From: Ardenticatenales bacterium
Lineage (GTDB): Bacteria > Chloroflexota > Anaerolineae > Promineifilales > Promineifilaceae
DNA length: 64,000 nucleotides
Assembly (NCBI GenBank): GCA_020634515.1
Contig: JACKBL010000008.1
Coordinates: 62,001-126,000, forward strand
Direction: 5' to 3'
Shown here: positions 59,467-64,000 of the stretch, in pieces
Numbering within the stretch: the stretch's first letter is position 1
Layout of the letters: each line of letters begins with the position of its first letter
The notes under the pieces: generated by a model
Database searches by the model: none
What the model was told of the DNA's origin: nothing
What the model saw: the letters and a program-made list of their open reading frames with translations, nothing else
Made by a program: the position numbers and the translations under genes

Positions 59467-60015
59467 CTAATCACGCTTGAAGGGCATGCCCAACAGTGCC
59501 AGCAAACGTCGTCCCTCATCATCCGTCTTTGCGGTCGTTACAATGCTCACTTCCATTCCGCGCACCTTGTCGATAGAGTCATAACGAATCTCCGGGAAGA
59601 TGAGCTGCTCGCGCAAACCCAGCGTGTAATTCCCACGACCATCAAACGAGTAGGGGGAAACGCCCTGGAAATCGCGCGTGCGGGGCAGCGCCACGTGGAT
59701 AAGCCTGGTGAGGAAGCTCCACATACGGTCGCCGCGCAACGTCACCTTGACCCCAATGGTGCGGCCCTCGCGCAGCTTAAAGCCGGCAATAGAGCGACGA
59801 GCTTTGGTGACGACGGGTTTTTGTCCCGTAATTGTCGTGATGTCGCGCACGGCAAACTCCAACGCCTTAGGGTTGTCCAGTGCTTCACCCAGGCCAACGT
59901 TAACCACGACCTTTTCGATGCGCGGCGCTTGCATAACGCTTTTGTACTTGAATTCCTTCATCAGAGCCGGCACAACGCTTTCTTTGTACTGCTCTGTTAA
60001 TGCTGTAATAGCCAT
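59467..60015 (-). CDS. rplE: 50S ribosomal protein L5
   Basis: A protein of 182 residues from the ATG at 60013-60015, which has GGAGG six bases upstream; the longer open frame is not used. [27 protein letters not shown] and [32 protein letters not shown] identify L5, which binds 5S rRNA and contacts S13 and the P-site tRNA. A gap of about 70 bases precedes it. Confidence 0.96.
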   Translation of the reverse strand: MAITALTEQYKESVVPALMKEFKYKSVMQAPRIEKVVVNVGLGEALDNPKALEFAVRDITTITGQKPVVTKARRSIAGFKLREGRTIGVKVTLRGDRMWSFLTRLIHVALPRTRDFQGVSPYSFDGRGNYTLGLREQLIFPEIRYDSIDKVRGMEVSIVTTAKTDDEGRRLLALLGMPFKRD

Positions 60016-60085
60016 TCTATCCTCCAGGCTGAGTAGCAGACAGGTCTTGCCAGATGGTTGCCTGTCTGGCACAGCGCCAGTGATG

Positions 60086-60406
60086 TCACTCTAATGATTG
60101 ACCGCTTTTCTTGGAATAGCGTACCCGTCGTCCATCTTCGTCGCGGCGCAATCCAATGCGCGTCAGTTGGCCCGTGGTGGGGCAAACGAGCATCACGTTT
60201 GAAGCATCAATAGGCGCTTCAAACTCGATAATGCCGCCGGGCGCGGGACGCCCACCTGTCTGGCGGGGTTTCTGGTGCTTCTTAACGACATTGACACCAG
60301 AGACGACAACGCGATTCTGTTCTGGAATAACGCGCAAAACGGTGCCACGAATGCCTTTGAAGTTGCCGGCAATTACCTCTACCTGATCATTTACTTTGAG
60401 ACGCAT
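60086..60406 (-). CDS. rplX: 50S ribosomal protein L24
   Basis: A protein of 106 residues with the KOW motif ([34 protein letters not shown]), followed by [34 protein letters not shown]24 nucleates early 50S assembly. It lies 12 bases after rplN. Confidence 0.97.
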   Translation of the reverse strand: MRLKVNDQVEVIAGNFKGIRGTVLRVIPEQNRVVVSGVNVVKKHQKPRQTGGRPAPGGIIEFEAPIDASNVMLVCPTTGQLTRIGLRRDEDGRRVRYSKKSGQSLE

Positions 60407-60418
60407 AGCCTTACTCTC

Positions 60419-60790
60419 CTACAGCACTTCTGGCGCCAGCGATAGAATACGGCTAAAGCCTTTTTCTCGCAGTTCGCGCGCCACAGGGCCGAAAATACGT
60501 GTCCCTACCGGTGTGCGGCCATCCGTTCCCAGGATAACAACGGCGTTATCGTCAAAACGAATATAACTGCCATCGGAGCGGCGATACTCTTTGTTGGTGC
60601 GCACAATGACGGCGCGCACCACACTGCTCTTCTTCACCGTTCCATTCGGCGTTGCCTTCTTCACCGTAGCTACGACAATGTCGCCCACGTGTCCATAAAT
60701 GCGCTTGGAACCACCCAAAACACGGATCACGGAGACTTCGCGCGCTCCTGAATTATCCGCTACCTTTAAGAGACTTTCTTGTTGAATCAT
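60419..60790 (-). CDS. rplN: 50S ribosomal protein L14
   Basis: A protein of 123 residues from the ATG at 60788-60790, giving the canonical [28 protein letters not shown]. The C-terminal [42 protein letters not shown] is the standard end. It contributes to intersubunit bridge B8. It starts 11 bases after the rpsQ stop. Confidence 0.97.
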   Translation of the reverse strand: MIQQESLLKVADNSGAREVSVIRVLGGSKRIYGHVGDIVVATVKKATPNGTVKKSSVVRAVIVRTNKEYRRSDGSYIRFDDNAVVILGTDGRTPVGTRIFGPVARELREKGFSRILSLAPEVL

Positions 60791-60801
60791 GGTGTTGTCT
60801 C

Positions 60802-61053
60802 CTATTGGGCGCGATCCAGGATAGCCATGACTGTCCAACGCTTGTCGCGGCTGATCGGTTTAGATTCGATAATCTGCACGCGATCACCGATTTGGCATTC
60901 ATTCTTTTCGTCGTGCGCCTTATATTTCTTTACCAGCCGAACCACCTTACCGTACAGAGGATGGCGCTTAGTCGTCGCCACGGCCACGACTACGGTCTTG
61001 TCCATCTTGTCGCTGGTTACGACTCCGATTAAACGTTTGCGTTGATCTCTCAT
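60802..61053 (-). CDS. rpsQ: 30S ribosomal protein S17
   Basis: A protein of 83 residues with the OB-fold signature [45 protein letters not shown] and [20 protein letters not shown]. It binds 16S rRNA helices 7 and 11. It follows the unusually long rpmC by five bases. Confidence 0.97.
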   Translation of the reverse strand: MRDQRKRLIGVVTSDKMDKTVVVAVATTKRHPLYGKVVRLVKKYKAHDEKNECQIGDRVQIIESKPISRDKRWTVMAILDRAQ

Positions 61054-61058
61054 CTTCT

Positions 61059-61487
61059 CTACCCTGCAATCTCGTACTGCGTCACCCGGCGCGGCTGCCG
61101 CCCTTCCTGACGCTTCTGGCGCGGGAAGTTGTGCTTCTGGTTCAGATTGACCTGGGCTGTCGCCATGCTGGCATCATTATTGTCCGTGAATGTCACCAAC
61201 CAGGTACTCAGCTCATAGTCATAGTGCGCACTGGCCTGCCACTCTTTGCCGGCCAACACAGCTGCAATCTCAGGTTCTTGCGCCGCCAGGGCAACAGCCT
61301 GATGACGGGCATTGAGAACGGTCTCCAGGCGAGCGATCTCCTGGCGCACCTTCTTCAGGCGAGAATAATCTTCCAGGCGGCCCGTAGCCCGCTGAAAACG
61401 CAAATTGAACATTTCTTCACGAGCGTTTTCCAACATCTCTTCCAGTTTGATGTTGCTCATGTCTCGTAATTCCACAATGCTAGCCAT
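61059..61487 (-). CDS. rpmC: 50S ribosomal protein L29 with C-terminal extension
   Basis: A protein of 142 residues, about twice the usual 60-70. Residues 1-63 are standard L29 ([57 protein letters not shown]). The rest is an extension that starts helical ([22 protein letters not shown]), continues with a strand-like [25 protein letters not shown] and ends with a basic tail ([17 protein letters not shown]). I do not recognise the extension. The start overlaps the rplP stop by one base (TAATG). The extension is in frame with no stop, and rpsQ follows five bases later, so it is probably real. Confidence 0.93.
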   Translation of the reverse strand: MASIVELRDMSNIKLEEMLENAREEMFNLRFQRATGRLEDYSRLKKVRQEIARLETVLNARHQAVALAAQEPEIAAVLAGKEWQASAHYDYELSTWLVTFTDNNDASMATAQVNLNQKHNFPRQKRQEGRQPRRVTQYEIAG

Positions 61488-61903
61488 TAGATTCCCTCTT
61501 CTCGTGCAATGACCTGCGTTTTGATGGGCAGTTTGTACCCGGCCAAGCGCAGAGCCTCACGGGCGATGTCGTCCGGCACGCCGGAAATCTCGAACAAAAT
61601 ACGGCCAGGCTTTACCACGGCAACCCAATGGTCTACGGAGCCTTTGCCCTTGCCCATGCGCGTTTCGGCTGGTTTTGCCGTCACGGGTTTGTCGGGAAAG
61701 ACGCGAATCCAATACTTACCACGACGGCGCATCTGGCGGACGATGGTACGGCGAATTGCCTCGATCTGGCGGCTGGTTATCCACCCGGGGGCCATCGCCT
61801 GCAATCCAAAATCGCCGTGCAACAGTTCCGTGCCACCTTTCGCCATGCCGCGCATCCGCCCACGAAACTGTTTGCGATACTTGACGCGTTTTGGCATTAA
61901 CAT
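61487..61903 (-). CDS. rplP: 50S ribosomal protein L16
   Basis: A protein of 138 residues from the ATG at 61901-61903 ([24 protein letters not shown]); the upstream frame overlaps rpsC and is not used. [46 protein letters not shown] and [25 protein letters not shown] are diagnostic. L16 sits near the A site and organises tRNA binding. Confidence 0.96.
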   Translation of the reverse strand: MLMPKRVKYRKQFRGRMRGMAKGGTELLHGDFGLQAMAPGWITSRQIEAIRRTIVRQMRRRGKYWIRVFPDKPVTAKPAETRMGKGKGSVDHWVAVVKPGRILFEISGVPDDIAREALRLAGYKLPIKTQVIAREEGI

Positions 61904-61943
61904 GATGAATTCTCCAAATATCTCGAACGCCGCTGTTTTTAGC

Positions 61944-62606
61944 CTAGCTGCTGACGTAGACGTCCGTGGTTTCTTTCTGCGGCAGGACTTCGCCTTTGTA
62001 GATCCACACTTTAATGCCAATGCGGCCAAAGGTGGTTAAGGCTTCCGCGAAGCCGTAATCAATGTTGGCGCGCAATGTGTTGCGCGGCACCTGCCCGTCC
62101 CACACTTTTTCTTTACGGGCCATTTCCGCGCCGGAGAGACGGCCACCTGCTTCGATGCGCACGCCTTGCGCGCCCTGGCGCATAGCCTGGGTCACGGCCC
62201 GTTTCATGGCGCGACTGTGGGAGATGCGCCGTTCAAGCTGGCCGGCGATGTTCTCGGCTACCAGTCGGGCATCGAGGTCGGGTTGGGTGATTTCCTCTAC
62301 TTCCAACTTGACGGCTTTGTTGGTCAAGTCTTTCAGTTTATTGCGCAGTTCCTTAACGGTTGCGCCTTTCCGCCCAATAACAATACCTGGCTTGGCCGTC
62401 CAGATGACGACTTGAACTTGATTCGGAAAACGTTCGATTTCGATATTGGAAATGCCGGCCTGAGCCAATTCCTGGCGCACCAACGCACGAATAGCGAAGT
62501 CCTCGTGCAGCAAATCGCGGTAGCGTTCGCCCTCGGCATACCAGCGGGTATTCCAGTCGCGAATAATCTTCAAACGAAATCCGATTGGATGTACTTTACG
62601 CCCCAA
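61944..62606 (-). CDS. rpsC: 30S ribosomal protein S3
   Basis: A protein of 220 residues. [35 protein letters not shown] at the N-terminus, the KH domain with [22 protein letters not shown] and the C-terminal [26 protein letters not shown] region ([20 protein letters not shown]) identify S3, part of the mRNA entry helicase. The start is TTG at 62604-62606, preceded by a strong AAGGAGGA eight bases upstream. It follows rplV by 12 bases. Confidence 0.96.
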   Translation of the reverse strand: MGRKVHPIGFRLKIIRDWNTRWYAEGERYRDLLHEDFAIRALVRQELAQAGISNIEIERFPNQVQVVIWTAKPGIVIGRKGATVKELRNKLKDLTNKAVKLEVEEITQPDLDARLVAENIAGQLERRISHSRAMKRAVTQAMRQGAQGVRIEAGGRLSGAEMARKEKVWDGQVPRNTLRANIDYGFAEALTTFGRIGIKVWIYKGEVLPQKETTDVYVSS

Positions 62607-62618
62607 GGTTAGTCCTCC

Positions 62619-62996
62619 TTACTCTAGATATTCCGTCGCTTCACGCTCGGCCAGGATAACGGTTATGTGCGAGGTTCGGCGCATGATCGGCTTAAACCGT
62701 CCGCGAGCGCCGAAGCGTCCACCATAGGGGCGCAAACGATTGCGCGGTCCTTCGTCAGCGTAAATGCGGCTGATGAACAGATCATCGGCTTCCAGGCCGA
62801 AGTTTTCTTCGGCATTGGCAATGGCTGATTGCACCAGTTTGAAGACTGGTTCAGCGGCTCGATTGGGCATGAAGCGCAGTATCTCTAGCGCTTCTTCCGC
62901 ATCTTTTCCACGAACTGTATCAATGACCAGACGGACTTTCTGTGGCGAAATGCCAATGTGTCGGGCCACCGCTTTGACTTCGAATGCTTCTATCAT
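62619..62996 (-). CDS. rplV: 50S ribosomal protein L22
   Basis: A protein of 125 residues. AVARHIGISPQKVRLVIDTVRGKDAEEALEILRFMPNRAAEPVFKLVQSAIANAEENF is the globular part. The loop with DEGPRNRLRPYGGRFGARGRFKPIMRRTSHITVIL reaches into the exit tunnel; it is slightly enlarged (YGGRFGARGR in place of the short RAMPRAKGRA). It starts two bases after the rpsS stop. Confidence 0.97.
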   Translation of the reverse strand: MIEAFEVKAVARHIGISPQKVRLVIDTVRGKDAEEALEILRFMPNRAAEPVFKLVQSAIANAEENFGLEADDLFISRIYADEGPRNRLRPYGGRFGARGRFKPIMRRTSHITVILAEREATEYLE

Positions 62997-62998
62997 CG

Positions 62999-63280
62999 TT
63001 ATCTACGCCCTTTCTTTTCTGCTTTGCTGATGTGGCCGCGAAAGGTGCGGGTAGGGGCGAATTCACCCAGTTTGTGCCCCACCATGTTTTCGGTGATGTA
63101 GATGGGAATGTGACGGCGGCCATCATAGACGCCAATGGTGTGACCAACCATTTGCGGAAAGATGGTGCTGGACCGTGACCAGGTGCGGATGACCATTCTG
63201 CCACCGGTGGCGTTCAATCTTTCGATTTTTTTCAGCAGTTTGGGGTCGATAAATGGACCCTTCTTGAGTGATCTTGACAT
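62999..63280 (-). CDS. rpsS: 30S ribosomal protein S19
   Basis: A protein of 93 residues. [83 protein letters not shown] is nearly the full family consensus, listed here only by its ends [10 protein letters not shown] and [12 protein letters not shown]. It lies in the 30S head next to S13. Spacing to rplB is 11 bases. Confidence 0.97.
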   Translation of the reverse strand: MSRSLKKGPFIDPKLLKKIERLNATGGRMVIRTWSRSSTIFPQMVGHTIGVYDGRRHIPIYITENMVGHKLGEFAPTRTFRGHISKAEKKGRR

Positions 63281-63291
63281 CGCTTGTTCTC

Positions 63292-64000
63292 CTAACGGCG
63301 CTTCTTGCTACGGCGACGAAAAATGAACTTGTCGGTGGATTTGTTGCTGCGGGTCCGTGTGCCCTGGGCGGGTTTGCCCCAGGGGGTTTTGGGGCCAGCC
63401 ATACCAATGGGAGAGCGGCCTTCGCCACCACCATGTGGATGGTCTCGCGGCGACATGGCAGAGCCGCGCACGGTGGGGCGGATGCCCAGGTGACGTTTGC
63501 GACCTGCTTTGCCAAGTTTGACGTTGCCGTGTTCGACGTTGCCGACCTGGCCGATGGTTGCCAGGCAATCCTGGCGGATGTAGCGTTCTTCGCCGGAAGG
63601 AAGGCGGACGATGGCGTATTGCTCTCCTTCTTTGGCCAGGAGTTGGGCGGAAGTGCCGGCAGAACGAGCGATCTGACCACCGCGACCTGGTTGCAATTCG
63701 ATGTTGTGTATCTGCGTACCCAGAGGGATGTTGCGGATGGGCATCGTGTTGCCGGGGCGAATTTCCGTGCGTTCGTCACTAAGAATCGTATCATCGACGC
63801 GCAGGCCAAGAGGGGCGACAACGTACCGTTTTTCGCCATCGGCGTAGACGACCAGCGCGATGCGGGCGGAACGATTGGGGTCATATTCGATAGAGGCGAT
63901 ACGCCCCGGAATGCCGAATTTGTCCCGCTTGAAATCAATGAAGCGATAGCGCCGTTTGTGCCCGCCGCCGCGATGCCGCACCGTGACCTTGCCACGGAAA
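63292..64000 (-). CDS. rplB: 50S ribosomal protein L2 (5' end outside window)
   Basis: The frame is open to the right edge, so about 235 of the usual 275 residues are visible and the N-terminal 40 are missing. [61 protein letters not shown] and the peptidyl-transferase-centre segment [18 protein letters not shown] are all present. The C-terminal [22 protein letters not shown] is normal. An ATG within the gene (63981) is not the true start. The rest of the S10 operon (S10, L3, L4, L23) should lie to the right. Confidence 0.97.
   Translation of the reverse strand, partial: FRGKVTVRHRGGGHKRRYRFIDFKRDKFGIPGRIASIEYDPNRSARIALVVYADGEKRYVVAPLGLRVDDTILSDERTEIRPGNTMPIRNIPLGTQIHNIELQPGRGGQIARSAGTSAQLLAKEGEQYAIVRLPSGEERYIRQDCLATIGQVGNVEHGNVKLGKAGRKRHLGIRPTVRGSAMSPRDHPHGGGEGRSPIGMAGPKTPWGKPAQGTRTRSNKSTDKFIFRRRSKKRR

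Overview
This window comes from a bacterial chromosome, most likely a member of the Chloroflexota (Anaerolineae/Caldilineae-like). That placement is an inference. It rests on a moderately high GC content, large secreted proteins built from lamin-tail, DUF11 and pre-peptidase C-terminal modules joined by Thr/Pro linkers (TPTPT), LysM and S41 envelope proteins, a YabN-type MazG fusion, an SDR-type epimerase, and a full S10/spc/alpha ribosomal cluster. No rRNA, tRNA, tmRNA or CRISPR array was recognised.

Layout. 1-647: start of a secreted beta-propeller protein, cut by the left edge. 0.65-1.5 kb: repeat-rich spacer. 1.5-4.7 kb: APH-like kinase, metallo-beta-lactamase-fold hydrolase and a zinc-ribbon/LysM membrane protein. 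5-13.1 kb: two large secreted proteins, one a 1913-residue extracellular nuclease with an internal 524-residue duplication. 13.6-17.5 kb: S1-like protein and ClpC. 17.8-22.1 kb: LysM lipoprotein, O-antigen-ligase-like and GT39-like membrane proteins. 22.4-33.6 kb: epimerase, PPC lipoprotein, cation diffusion facilitator, GH3-like membrane protein, two tandem S41 proteases, SmpB. 33.6-42.2 kb, minus strand: MiaB, a receiver-like/transposase-derived fusion protein, DNA polymerase I, a restriction-modification pair and purine nucleoside phosphorylase. 42.3-48 kb: repeat-rich spacer, Cys-rich lipoprotein, methyltransferase, class III aminotransferase, SH3-like protein, YabN/MazG. 48.3-64 kb: 29 translation and export genes, all on the minus strand, running from rplB (cut by the right edge) to rpsI. 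The order is the textbook one except that infA is missing between map and rpmJ.

The most striking signals are not single genes. (1) The octamer TGCCGGCA occurs roughly 60 times where about two would be expected. At many sites the local strand composition switches from G-rich to C-rich exactly at the octamer, whichever strand is coding. (2) Several families of palindromic elements (CTTCCCGGAAGCT-type and GCGCATCCG/AAGGGTTC-type) are dispersed in intergenic spacers, including inside the ribosomal clusters. One sits directly upstream of a gene whose C-terminal domain looks like a degenerate IS200/RAYT (Y1, HUH) transposase fused to a receiver-like domain. (3) A restriction-modification pair lies between polA and the PNP gene with ATGA-type and 8-base overlaps. 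Together these suggest a genome shaped by short palindromes and by a process acting at TGCCGGCA; the mechanism is inference.
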